From an uncultured Bacteroidales bacterium (GTDB lineage: Bacteria > Bacteroidota > Bacteroidia > Bacteroidales > Paludibacteraceae): a stretch of 64,000 nucleotides of DNA. The stretch covers positions 62,001-126,000 of the forward strand of contig ONJT01000012.1 of assembly GCA_900318245.1 (NCBI GenBank). Reading direction: 5' to 3'. How positions within the stretch are numbered: the first letter of the stretch is position 1; each line of letters begins with the position of its first letter. The notes under the pieces were generated by a model. The model had not been told where the DNA came from. It saw only the letters and a program-made list of their open reading frames with translations, and searched no databases. A program made the position numbers and the translations under genes. Positions 8,126 through 15,715 of the stretch are shown here, one piece after another.

Positions 8126-8476
8126 ATGCTTTTTTCTAGATGTAACTCTTTGCGAGACCTCAAGGAATATATTTCCGAAGAGAAACCAAGTGTAGATTAT
8201 TGTCTCATTGAGATTGACGATGAGAGCTATTCTCCTAAGAACGCATGGGACGAAATTGAAGTTCCAATCTCGCAAGGCATGCGTTCGTATCTCGTGGATT
8301 GGTGTGATGACCTATATGGAGAGGAGGGGAGCGTACGAATGTTCAATGTCGATGAAGCATTGATTCATGATTTGCAGTACATCGCCGAACGAAGCCATAT
8401 TCCGTTTGATTGGAATGAACTGCGTACACAACTCGCCCCGTATAAAAGTAATACGATTCACCTTATTCTCAACTAA
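8126..8476 (+). CDS. Small acidic hypothetical protein, 116 aa
   Basis: Starts MLFSRCNSLRDLKEY. It is acidic (VDYCLIEIDDESY, WCDDLYGEEGS) and ends in a short hydrophobic strand (SNTIHLILN). Small acidic proteins in tandem resemble immunity-like cassettes, but no immunity family is recognised. It is spaced 11 nt from the next gene, which is of the same kind. Confidence 0.6.
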   Translation: MLFSRCNSLRDLKEYISEEKPSVDYCLIEIDDESYSPKNAWDEIEVPISQGMRSYLVDWCDDLYGEEGSVRMFNVDEALIHDLQYIAERSHIPFDWNELRTQLAPYKSNTIHLILN

Positions 8477-8487
8477 TATACAGACAT

Positions 8488-8733
8488 ATGAGCGAAGTAG
8501 TAGAATCCCTATGGCAGAAGTTATATACTAACGGCTGCAAAGTTGATTATCAAAACTTGCGGAACTATTGTCTTGACAACGGTTTCGCCTATCATCCGGA
8601 AGCTGCCATGACCGAGGATTATACATCCGAAGAACAACGCCAATTACTCAATTGGTTGGAAGAACACTTGGAGCAAAAGAGCGAAGAAGAGGTTATTGAT
8701 TTCTTCCGTGAATACATGAATGCTGAAATATAA
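8488..8733 (+). CDS. Small acidic hypothetical protein, 81 aa
   Basis: Starts MSEVVESLWQKLYTNG at 8488. It is a predominantly helical acidic protein ending EEEVIDFFREYMNAEI, with no membrane segment or cysteine pair. It sits 9 nt before the next gene and is part of the tail of the accessory operon. No family recognised. Confidence 0.6.
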   Translation: MSEVVESLWQKLYTNGCKVDYQNLRNYCLDNGFAYHPEAAMTEDYTSEEQRQLLNWLEEHLEQKSEEEVIDFFREYMNAEI

Positions 8734-8742
8734 AGATAGATT

Positions 8743-9000
8743 ATGGAATACTTAGTTGACAAAGAAACTCGCCAAATTCTCATTGATGCGTGGTTTGACG
8801 AAGATGAGCGTCTCTGGTTTACCAGAGGCGGAGTATGCTGGAGTGCCTGCACTATATGCACAGAAGGCGAAGAAGATGAAGCAGGTTACATGGTAGAAGA
8901 CATCCCGGAAGAAGAAATTGACCCGCTCATGAATGAAGGCTATGAGGTCTTATTCTATATTAACGGAAAAGTAACACTTGATAATCCCATAGAAGAATGA
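8743..9000 (+). CDS. Small strongly acidic hypothetical protein, 85 aa
   Basis: Starts MEYLVDKETRQILIDAWF at 8743. It has a central cysteine group (CWSACTIC) and long acidic runs (EGEEDEAGYMVEDIPEEEID). Its TGA overlaps the start of the next gene in an ATGA arrangement (8997-9000), so the two are translationally coupled. The composition resembles immunity or inhibitor proteins. Function unknown. Confidence 0.6.
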   Translation: MEYLVDKETRQILIDAWFDEDERLWFTRGGVCWSACTICTEGEEDEAGYMVEDIPEEEIDPLMNEGYEVLFYINGKVTLDNPIEE

Positions 9001-9650
9001 AACACGTTATTTACCACACAGCTTACTTCGACAACAACGGCCAATTCCTCCGCGAAGAGGAACAAGAGGCCTATTTTAATACCTTACCTCAGGATTCTTC
9101 ACAACTTGAAATAGAGCCGCCTATCGGTTGTCGTTTATTGCAGCCCAAATTAGTTCCGAGCAAACTAACTCAAGAACAATGGGAATATTTGAAGGCTAAA
9201 CAACCAGATAGCGAACTCAAATATGCTTCGTTATGCGAAGAAGGCAATGGAGCTTACTCTATCTATGCTATTTATGAGCAATGGCTTGGATATGAGAAAA
9301 ATGGTGAAATTAGTTCTGTGTATCCTATAGCTGTTTCCTTCGGAGACAAAGAAGAAGTGACATTAGAAATGCATGTCATTCCATTCGATTATCAGTTAGA
9401 TGATGAGCATATTACCCGGTGGGATGAAGCGTTGTTTGAAGGAACGGACATTTCCAGAACGGAGAACTATATTAAAATCATCTCCAGTCCCGATCCGGCA
9501 CAGGACAAACAAGTCATTATTCATCATAATAGCTGGACCATCTCCGGCAAATGGGAAACAATGACCCAACACCCCGACGGACTCTTTGTATATCATTGTC
9601 GCAATTCGCTCCTTGCGTTTGATATTACAATCAACATCGAGCAGTATTAA
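8997..9650 (+). CDS. Hypothetical protein, 217 aa, last gene of the accessory run
   Basis: Starts MKHVIYHTAYFDNNGQF at 8997, overlapping the previous stop by 4 nt. It is a soluble acidic protein with mixed alpha/beta composition and a beta-rich C-terminal half (IIHHNSWTISGKWETM). No conserved catalytic motif is recognised. A stem-loop that can end the operon follows at 9801-9839. Confidence 0.6.
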   Translation: MKHVIYHTAYFDNNGQFLREEEQEAYFNTLPQDSSQLEIEPPIGCRLLQPKLVPSKLTQEQWEYLKAKQPDSELKYASLCEEGNGAYSIYAIYEQWLGYEKNGEISSVYPIAVSFGDKEEVTLEMHVIPFDYQLDDEHITRWDEALFEGTDISRTENYIKIISSPDPAQDKQVIIHHNSWTISGKWETMTQHPDGLFVYHCRNSLLAFDITINIEQY

Positions 9651-9800
9651 TAATTTGTTTTACTTGCCGCCTACGACTCGCATACCGTACGGAACGATAG
9701 CTCATCTCTTTCTTCGTCCCGTTCGCGGTACTTTACCTGCCGCGTTTTCTTCTTTTGTCCATTGCCAGGCATGCTATGCCGCCTATATAAAAATTTGCAC

Positions 9801-9850
9801 TGAGAAAAGTGAGATTTCTCAGAATTCTCACATTTCTCACATCATTTTTT
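9801..9850 (+). terminator. Stem-loop terminator of the accessory operon
   Basis: TGAGAAAAGTGAG 9801-9813 pairs with CTCACATTTCTCA 9827-9839 (one mismatch), followed by CATCATTTTTT. Confidence 0.6.
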
Positions 9851-9969
9851 ATAAATTCGCCCCTCCTCCTGAACGCGACCGTTAGTGGTTCTTGTATATT
9901 CTTAGTCATCCGTTAACCATTACCGATGGTATGTCAATGGCATATCAAGGGTATGTCAAGGTACAAAAC

Positions 9970-9996
9970 AAACAAGCGCCGAGGGGGCGCTTGTTT
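9970..9996 (-). terminator. Terminator downstream of glyS
   Basis: AAACAAGCGCC 9970-9980 pairs perfectly with GGCGCTTGTTT 9986-9996 through a 5-nt loop. Read leftward it is followed by TTTGTTTTG. It lies about 90 nt past the glyS stop. Confidence 0.75.
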
Positions 9997-10086
9997 GGTT
10001 AGAGGGATAGGAATCTAGGAAACTATGATTCTATGGGACTAGATTACCCGGACGACCTGAAGTGTCTGGATTACCTAGATAGTATA

Positions 10087-11664
10087 TCACTCATTTGTGT
10101 CTTCGAAAGAGTCACCGACAATCTTGCGGTAGAGCTCCTTCGGATCGGTAGCCTTGCGGATGATCTCGTGCAGGTCTTCGATCTTCACACGGTCTTGGGC
10201 CATGCTATCGCGGTGACGAACGGTCACGCAACCGTCATTGAGTGTGTCGTGGTCGACGGTGATACAGAACGGCGTACCTACTGCATCCTGGCGGCGGTAG
10301 CGTTTGCCGATCGAGTCTTTCTCGTCGTAAGCCACCTTGAAATCGAACTTCAGCTCGTTCATGATCTCGCGTGCTTTCTCGGGCAGACCGTCCTTCTTCA
10401 CGAGCGGCATGATACAAGCCTTCACCGGTGCCAGAACAGCCGGCAGATGCAGTACCACACGGGTGTCGCCGCCGTCTAATTGCTGCTCCTCGTAGCTCGA
10501 GCACATCACGCTCAGGAACATACGATCCACACCGATAGAAGTCTCGATGACGTACGGCGTATAGCTTTGGTTCAACTCTGGGTCGAAGTACTCGATCTTC
10601 TTGCCGCTGTATTTGGCGTGCTGGCTGAGGTCGAAGTTCGTACGGCTGTGGATACCCTCCACCTCCTTGAATCCGAACGGCATCAGGAACTCGATATCCG
10701 TAGCGGCATTCGCATAGTGCGCCAGTTTGTCATGGTCATGGAAACGATATTTCTCATCGCCCAGACCCAGTGCTTTGTGCCATTTGAGGCGGAACTGCTT
10801 CCAGTGCTCGAACCACTTGAGCTCTGAACCCGGGCGAACGAAGAACTGCATCTCCATTTGCTCGAACTCTCTCATGCGGAAGATGAATTGGCGAGCAACT
10901 ATCTCATTACGGAAGGCCTTACCGATCTGTGCGATACCAAAAGGTATCTTCATGCGGCCGGTTTTCTGCACGTTGAGGAAATTGACGAAGATACCCTGCG
11001 CGGTCTCCGGACGGAGATAAATCTTCATTGCGCCATCTGCCGTCGAACCCATCTCCGTTTGGAACATGAGGTTGAACTGACGCACGTCGGTCCAGTTGCG
11101 CGTACCGCTAATCGGGCAAACAATCTCTTCGTCCAGGATGATCTGCTTCAACTCCTCTAAGTTATTGTCATTCATTGCTTTAGCAAAACGCTCATGGAGC
11201 GCTTCGCGCTTGGCGATATGCTCTTTCACGCGCTCGTTGGTTGCCTTGAACATCTCCTCGTCAAAACTCTCGCCGAAACGTTTGCGGGCTTTCTCCACCT
11301 CTTTGGCGATCTTGTCGTCGTATTTGGCAATCTGATCTTCGATCAGCACGTCCGCGCGGTAACGTTTCTTGCTGTCGCGGTTGTCAATCAGAGGATCGTT
11401 GAACGCATCCACATGCCCCGAAGCCTTCCAAGTAGTAGGGTGCATGAAGATAGCCGCGTCAATACCGACGATATTCTCATGCAGTAGCGTCATACTGTCC
11501 CACCAGTAACGCTTGATATTGTTCTTCAACTCCACGCCGTTCTGACCGTAGTCATACACAGCGCCAAGACCGTCGTAGATCTCGCTGGACGGGAAAACAA
11601 AGCCGTACTCCTTGCAATGCGCAACGATCTTCTTAAATGTTTCTTCTTGTGTCTGTTGTGCCAT
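10087..11664 (-). CDS. glyS: Glycyl-tRNA synthetase (alpha2, single-chain type)
   Basis: 525 aa class II aminoacyl-tRNA synthetase that charges tRNA-Gly in the cytoplasm. The N-terminal KIVAHCKEYGFVFPSSEIY is diagnostic of the homodimeric type. Class II motif 2 lies around FRNEIVARQFIFRMREFEQMEM region residues, motif 3 near SIGVDRMFLSVM, and the C-terminal anticodon-binding domain ends the protein. The length is normal for the family. It is transcribed alone from a promoter at 11702-11733 and ends at a stem-loop at 9970-9996. The divergent neighbour is the carboxyltransferase gene. Confidence 0.97.
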   Translation of the reverse strand: MAQQTQEETFKKIVAHCKEYGFVFPSSEIYDGLGAVYDYGQNGVELKNNIKRYWWDSMTLLHENIVGIDAAIFMHPTTWKASGHVDAFNDPLIDNRDSKKRYRADVLIEDQIAKYDDKIAKEVEKARKRFGESFDEEMFKATNERVKEHIAKREALHERFAKAMNDNNLEELKQIILDEEIVCPISGTRNWTDVRQFNLMFQTEMGSTADGAMKIYLRPETAQGIFVNFLNVQKTGRMKIPFGIAQIGKAFRNEIVARQFIFRMREFEQMEMQFFVRPGSELKWFEHWKQFRLKWHKALGLGDEKYRFHDHDKLAHYANAATDIEFLMPFGFKEVEGIHSRTNFDLSQHAKYSGKKIEYFDPELNQSYTPYVIETSIGVDRMFLSVMCSSYEEQQLDGGDTRVVLHLPAVLAPVKACIMPLVKKDGLPEKAREIMNELKFDFKVAYDEKDSIGKRYRRQDAVGTPFCITVDHDTLNDGCVTVRHRDSMAQDRVKIEDLHEIIRKATDPKELYRKIVGDSFEDTNE

Positions 11665-11701
11665 ATTACATGTAATTTAGTATACTAAACAAAAACGGGC
11701 A

Positions 11702-11733
11702 CAAAGATACGACATTTTTTGCACATATGCAAA
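11702..11733 (-). promoter_or_regulatory. glyS promoter
   Basis: On the minus strand TTTG (11733-11730), 20-nt spacer, TATCTTTG (11709-11702). About 40 nt upstream of the glyS ATG. Confidence 0.8.
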
Positions 11734-11757
11734 TAAATGCATATTTTTCTCGAAAAA

Positions 11758-11789
11758 TTTGTGTATGTCGCGGAAAATGATTACCTTTG
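11758..11789 (+). promoter_or_regulatory. Promoter of the biotin-dependent carboxyltransferase gene
   Basis: TTTG 11758-11761, 20-nt spacer, TACCTTTG 11782-11789. It gives a leader of about 30 nt before ATG 11826. Confidence 0.8.
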
Positions 11790-11825
11790 CGCTCGCAAAG
11801 GTTATGTAGATAAAAACCACACTAT

Positions 11826-13475
11826 ATGAGTAAGAAAGAAATTCAATTTAGTCTTGTGTACCGCGACATGTGGCAGAGTAGCGGTAAGTATGTGCCGCGC
11901 AAAGATCAGTTGGCACGCATCGCGCCGGTGATCATCGACATGGGTTGTTTTGACCGCGTAGAGACCAACGGCGGTGCAAGCGAGCAAGTGAACCTGCTGT
12001 ATGGCGAGAACCCGAATCAGGCAGTGCGTACGTTCACCAAGCCGTTCAATGAGGCAGGAATCAAGACCCACATGCTGGACCGCGGTCTCAACGCGCTGCG
12101 CATGAATCCTGTGCCTGCGGACGTACGCCAGTTGATGTATAAAGTGAAGCATGCGCAGGGCACGGACATCACCCGTATCTTCTGCGGCCTGAATGATCCG
12201 CGGAACATCATCCCGTCCATCAAGTGGGCCAAAGAGGCCGGCATGACCGCGCAGGCGACGATGTGTATCACCTATTCAAAGGTACACACGGTGGAGTATT
12301 ATATCAACCTCGCGGAGCAGTTGATCGAAGGAGGTGCGCAGGAAATCTGTCTGAAAGATATGGCCGGTATCGGTCGTCCTGCAATGCTTGGTACGATCGT
12401 AGCGGCTATCAAAGAGAAACACCCCGATATCATCATCCAATACCACGGCCATACGGGCCCGGGCTTTAGTGTGGCTTCGATGCTCGAAGTAGCCAAAGCC
12501 GGCGGTGATGTGCTGGACGTAGCGATGGAGCCGCTGAGTTGGGGTAAGGTGCATCCGGATGTCATCACCATCCAAGCGATGCTCAAAGACGCAGGCTTCC
12601 TCGTAAAGGACATCAATATGAAAGCCTACATGGAGGCGCGTAGCCTGACGCAGGAGTTCATCGATGATTTCTTGGGTTATTGGATTGATCCGAAGAACGC
12701 TCTCATGACGTCCTTGCTGGTAGGCTGCGGTCTTCCGGGCGGTATGATGGGAAGTCTTATGGCAGACCTCAAAGGCATGCACGCCGCGATCAACGCCAAC
12801 CTCAAGAAGAAAGGCGAGAAGGAATTGAGCGAGGACGAGTTGTTGGTACAGCTGTTCGACGAAGTACAGCGTATTTGGCCGATGCTCGGTACGCCGTGTC
12901 TTGTGACGCCGTTCAGCCAATACGTGAAGAACGCCGCGTTGATGAACCTGTTCAGCCGTTCGATGGGCGAGAAAGACTTTACGCGCATGGATCCGGCGAT
13001 GTGGGGCATGATTCTCGGCAAGTCCGGTAAGTTGCCGGGTGAGTTGGCGCCGGAGATCATCGAGTTGGCCAAAGAGAAAGGCTTCGAGTTCTATACCGAC
13101 GATCCGCAGAAACTGTACCCGAACGAGTTGCCGAGATTCATTAAGGAGATGAAGGAACTCGGTTGGGACCGCGGACAGGATGACGAGGAGTTGTTCGAAT
13201 TCGCTATGCACGAGAAGCAATACCGCGAGTATAAGTCCGGTCTGGCGAAAGAGCAGTTCAATAAGGACCTCGCAGAGCGCCGCGCAAAAGCGGGTCAGGC
13301 TCAGGCAGTTCCGAGTATTCCGAATAATCAGAATAATCAGAAAAATCAGAATGATGATCTCGCTGCCGTAGCGTATGCGCTGTATCTGGCAGGCAAGAAG
13401 CCGAAAGAGGGTATCATCACGCTGCCGCGTATACACTCTACAGCATGGAATAATAAACATTTTACACTTAAATAA
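11826..13475 (+). CDS. Biotin-dependent carboxyltransferase (oxaloacetate decarboxylase alpha / pyruvate carboxylase B type) with OadG-like tail
   Basis: 549 aa. It has the HMGL-like TIM barrel with the metal-site residues of the family: YRDMWQ near 13-18, ICLKDMAG near 174-181 and the HGH of YHGHTGPG near 200. A PYC_OADA conserved region follows (about 300-470). It transfers CO2 between biotin and pyruvate/oxaloacetate. There is no biotinyl domain; instead a linker of NNQ repeats (about 498-510) leads to DDLAAVAYALYLAG...TAWNNK, closely like the C terminus of the OadG-type subunit at 47792-48190. The biotin carrier is therefore presumably supplied in trans, possibly by the carrier at 48243-48692 (inference). 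Exact substrate direction cannot be told from sequence. Confidence 0.88.
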   Translation: MSKKEIQFSLVYRDMWQSSGKYVPRKDQLARIAPVIIDMGCFDRVETNGGASEQVNLLYGENPNQAVRTFTKPFNEAGIKTHMLDRGLNALRMNPVPADVRQLMYKVKHAQGTDITRIFCGLNDPRNIIPSIKWAKEAGMTAQATMCITYSKVHTVEYYINLAEQLIEGGAQEICLKDMAGIGRPAMLGTIVAAIKEKHPDIIIQYHGHTGPGFSVASMLEVAKAGGDVLDVAMEPLSWGKVHPDVITIQAMLKDAGFLVKDINMKAYMEARSLTQEFIDDFLGYWIDPKNALMTSLLVGCGLPGGMMGSLMADLKGMHAAINANLKKKGEKELSEDELLVQLFDEVQRIWPMLGTPCLVTPFSQYVKNAALMNLFSRSMGEKDFTRMDPAMWGMILGKSGKLPGELAPEIIELAKEKGFEFYTDDPQKLYPNELPRFIKEMKELGWDRGQDDEELFEFAMHEKQYREYKSGLAKEQFNKDLAERRAKAGQAQAVPSIPNNQNNQKNQNDDLAAVAYALYLAGKKPKEGIITLPRIHSTAWNNKHFTLK

Positions 13476-13493
13476 TCATGAAGGTTCGTGCTA

Positions 13494-13524
13494 ATCGAGT
13501 GTAAGCTTGCTTATGCAACTCGAT
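13494..13524 (+). other. Stem-loop between carboxyltransferase and serC
   Basis: ATCGAGT 13494-13500 pairs with ACTCGAT 13518-13524, and the inner GTAAGC/GCTTAT pairs with one G-U and a 3-nt bulge. There is no T-run after it, so it is not a typical terminator. It may be an mRNA processing or stability element ahead of serC. Confidence 0.45.
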
Positions 13525-13556
13525 GACGCCGAAACTCCATAATGTAATTTTACATC

Positions 13557-14636
13557 ATGAAAAAGTACAATTTTAATGCGGGGCCGAGTATTCTCCCGCA
13601 AGAAGTGATCAAACAAACCGCAGAGGCGGTCATCAATTTCCAAGGTGAGGGTCTGTCTGTATTGGAGATCTCGCACCGCGCGAAGTATTTCCAACCTGTT
13701 ATGGATGAGGCAGAGGCCCTGATGAAAGAACTTCTTAATATTCCGGAGGGCTATCGCGTACTCTTCCTCGGTGGCGGTGCGAGCCTGCAGTTCTGCATGG
13801 TTCCGTTCAACCTTCTGGAGAAGAAAGCGGCCTACTTGAACACAGGCGTATGGTCGAAGAAAGCACTCAAAGAGGCAAAGGGCTTCGGTGAGGTAGTGGA
13901 AGTGGCTGCCAGTACGGATTCAATCCCGACGGACTATGAGATTCCGCAGGACGCCGACTATTTCCACATCACGACCAATAACACCATCTTCGGTACCGAG
14001 ATCAACGATGAGAAACTCGCGGAGATCTACCGCAAGAAAGGTAATGTGCCTTTGGTAGCCGATATGAGTTCGGATATCCTGAGCCGTCCGATCGACGTGA
14101 GCCAGTACGATATCATCTACGGCGGTGCGCAGAAGAACCTCGCGCCGGCCGGTGTGACATTCGTGATCATCAAAGAGAGTTGTCTCGGCAAGGTAAGCCG
14201 CTATATCCCGACGATGCTGAATTACCAGACGCATATCGAGGGTGGTTCGATGTTCAATACGCCTCCTGTACTGCCGGTTTACACGGCTGTGCTGACCCTT
14301 CGTTGGCTCAAGGCGAACGGCGGCGTGAAGTGGATTGAGGCTCGCAACAAAGCGAAAGCGGACTTGCTGTACAAGTGTCTCGACGAGTCGAAGTTGTTTA
14401 TGCCGACGATCTCGAAGAAAGAGGATCGCAGCCGCATGAATATTTGCTTCGTCTTCAAGCCGGGCTTTGAGGATCTGCAAGACGACTTCTTCAAGTTCGC
14501 TACCGCCAAAGGTATGGTCGGTATCAAGGGTCACCGTCTGGTAGGCGGTTTCCGCGCGAGCTGCTATAACGCAATGGATCTTGAGGGCGTGCAGGCACTC
14601 GTGGATTGTATCAAAGAATACGAGAAGTTGCACTAA
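13557..14636 (+). CDS. serC: Phosphoserine aminotransferase
   Basis: 359 aa PLP enzyme converting 3-phosphohydroxypyruvate plus glutamate to 3-phosphoserine (serine, and in some bacteria pyridoxal, biosynthesis). The start [12 protein letters not shown] is the family signature, and the PLP lysine is K193 in [11 protein letters not shown]. The phosphate-site motif [10 protein letters not shown] is near the C terminus. The length is typical. The next gene encodes the preceding enzyme of the pathway, SerA, so the two form a serine operon. Confidence 0.97.
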   Translation: MKKYNFNAGPSILPQEVIKQTAEAVINFQGEGLSVLEISHRAKYFQPVMDEAEALMKELLNIPEGYRVLFLGGGASLQFCMVPFNLLEKKAAYLNTGVWSKKALKEAKGFGEVVEVAASTDSIPTDYEIPQDADYFHITTNNTIFGTEINDEKLAEIYRKKGNVPLVADMSSDILSRPIDVSQYDIIYGGAQKNLAPAGVTFVIIKESCLGKVSRYIPTMLNYQTHIEGGSMFNTPPVLPVYTAVLTLRWLKANGGVKWIEARNKAKADLLYKCLDESKLFMPTISKKEDRSRMNICFVFKPGFEDLQDDFFKFATAKGMVGIKGHRLVGGFRASCYNAMDLEGVQALVDCIKEYEKLH

Positions 14637-14721
14637 TATGCCGTACTTCTCCTTTCATCATTCAGAACCAACCAGGAAGAAAACGGTTCAAGCCGAGTTC
14701 TTCACAACACTTGTACATAAA

Positions 14722-15642
14722 ATGAAAGTTTTAGTTGCAACAGAGAAACCCTTTGCGAAAGTAGCTGTGGACGGCATTCGTGAAGTGGTAGAGAGCGCAG
14801 GTTATGAACTCGCGCTGCTCGAGAAATATACAGATAAACAGCAGTTGTTAGACGCTGTGTCTGATGCTGACGCGCTCATCATCCGTTCGGATATCGTTGA
14901 TGCGGCGGTGTTGGACGCTGCCAAGAAACTGAAGATTGTCGTTCGTGCGGGCGCAGGTTACGATAATATCGACCTGGAGGCCGCTACTTCGCATGGTGTA
15001 GTAGCTATGAATACCCCGGGTCAGAATAGTAACGCGGTCGCAGAGTTGGCATTGGGCTTGATGGTTTTTGCCGTGCGTAATATGTATAATGGTACATCAG
15101 GAACGGAGTTGAAAGGCAAGAAACTTGGTATTCATGCCTTCGGTAACGTCGGCCGCAACGTAGCGCGCATCGCGCAGGGCTTCGGCATGGACGTTTATGC
15201 CTATGATGCCTATTGCCCGGACGAGGCAATGGTGGCTGCCAACGTGAAACCCGTGCATAGCGCAGAGGAACTCTACAAGACCTGTGATATCGTAAGCCTA
15301 CATATTCCCGCTACCGCAGAGACCAAGAACAGTATCAACCATGACCTCGTGAACCTCATGCCGAAAGGCGGCGTGCTCGTCAATACGGCGCGCAAAGAAG
15401 TGATTGACGAGGAGGGCCTGATAGCACTTCTGCAGGAACGCACGGACCTGAAGTATATAACCGATATTATGCCGGTGGCCGATGCGAAGTTCCGTACACT
15501 TTTTGAAGGACGCTACTTCGCAACCCCGAAGAAGATGGGCGCACAGACCGCAGAGGCGAATATCAACGCCGGTATTGCGGCGGCAAAACAGATCGTGGAC
15601 TTCATCCAGAACGGTAACACACGCTTCCAAGTGAACAAATAA
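14722..15642 (+). CDS. serA: D-3-phosphoglycerate dehydrogenase
   Basis: 306 aa NAD-dependent dehydrogenase for the first step of serine synthesis. The start MKVLVATEKPFAKVAVDG at 14722 is preferred over a long upstream extension that would overlap serC. It has a catalytic-domain RAGAGYDNIDL, a Rossmann motif near 145-155 (LGIHAFGNVGRNVA) and a catalytic NTARKEVIDE arginine region. The active-site His/Glu part is short: the protein is the compact form without an ACT domain. It sits 85 nt after serC. Confidence 0.92.
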   Translation: MKVLVATEKPFAKVAVDGIREVVESAGYELALLEKYTDKQQLLDAVSDADALIIRSDIVDAAVLDAAKKLKIVVRAGAGYDNIDLEAATSHGVVAMNTPGQNSNAVAELALGLMVFAVRNMYNGTSGTELKGKKLGIHAFGNVGRNVARIAQGFGMDVYAYDAYCPDEAMVAANVKPVHSAEELYKTCDIVSLHIPATAETKNSINHDLVNLMPKGGVLVNTARKEVIDEEGLIALLQERTDLKYITDIMPVADAKFRTLFEGRYFATPKKMGAQTAEANINAGIAAAKQIVDFIQNGNTRFQVNK

Positions 15643-15651
15643 ATTGAAAGC

Positions 15652-15715
15652 TGAAAAATGAAAGGAAAAAGGACATATAATGAATGGTTGGGATTACTCA
15701 TCCTTTCATTTTTCA
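15652..15715 (+). promoter_or_regulatory. Inverted repeat enclosing the start codon of the T9SS protein gene
   Basis: TGAAAAATGAAAGGA 15652-15666 is the exact reverse complement of TCCTTTCATTTTTCA 15701-15715. The start codon ATG 15658-15660 lies inside the left arm, so the mRNA could fold and hide it. Confidence 0.55.

Larger units (their letters stand above)
9651..10086. other. Gene-free segment with two terminators and an 11-bp repeat
   Basis: No credible coding frame. Besides the two stem-loops listed separately, 9928-9960 holds three exact-length 11-bp units (GGTATGTCAAT, GGCATATCAAG, GGTATGTCAAG). The stretch 10010-10080 is a degenerate CTAG-rich sequence with roughly 10-bp spacing, resembling the repeat at 34187-34226. 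Confidence 0.6.
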
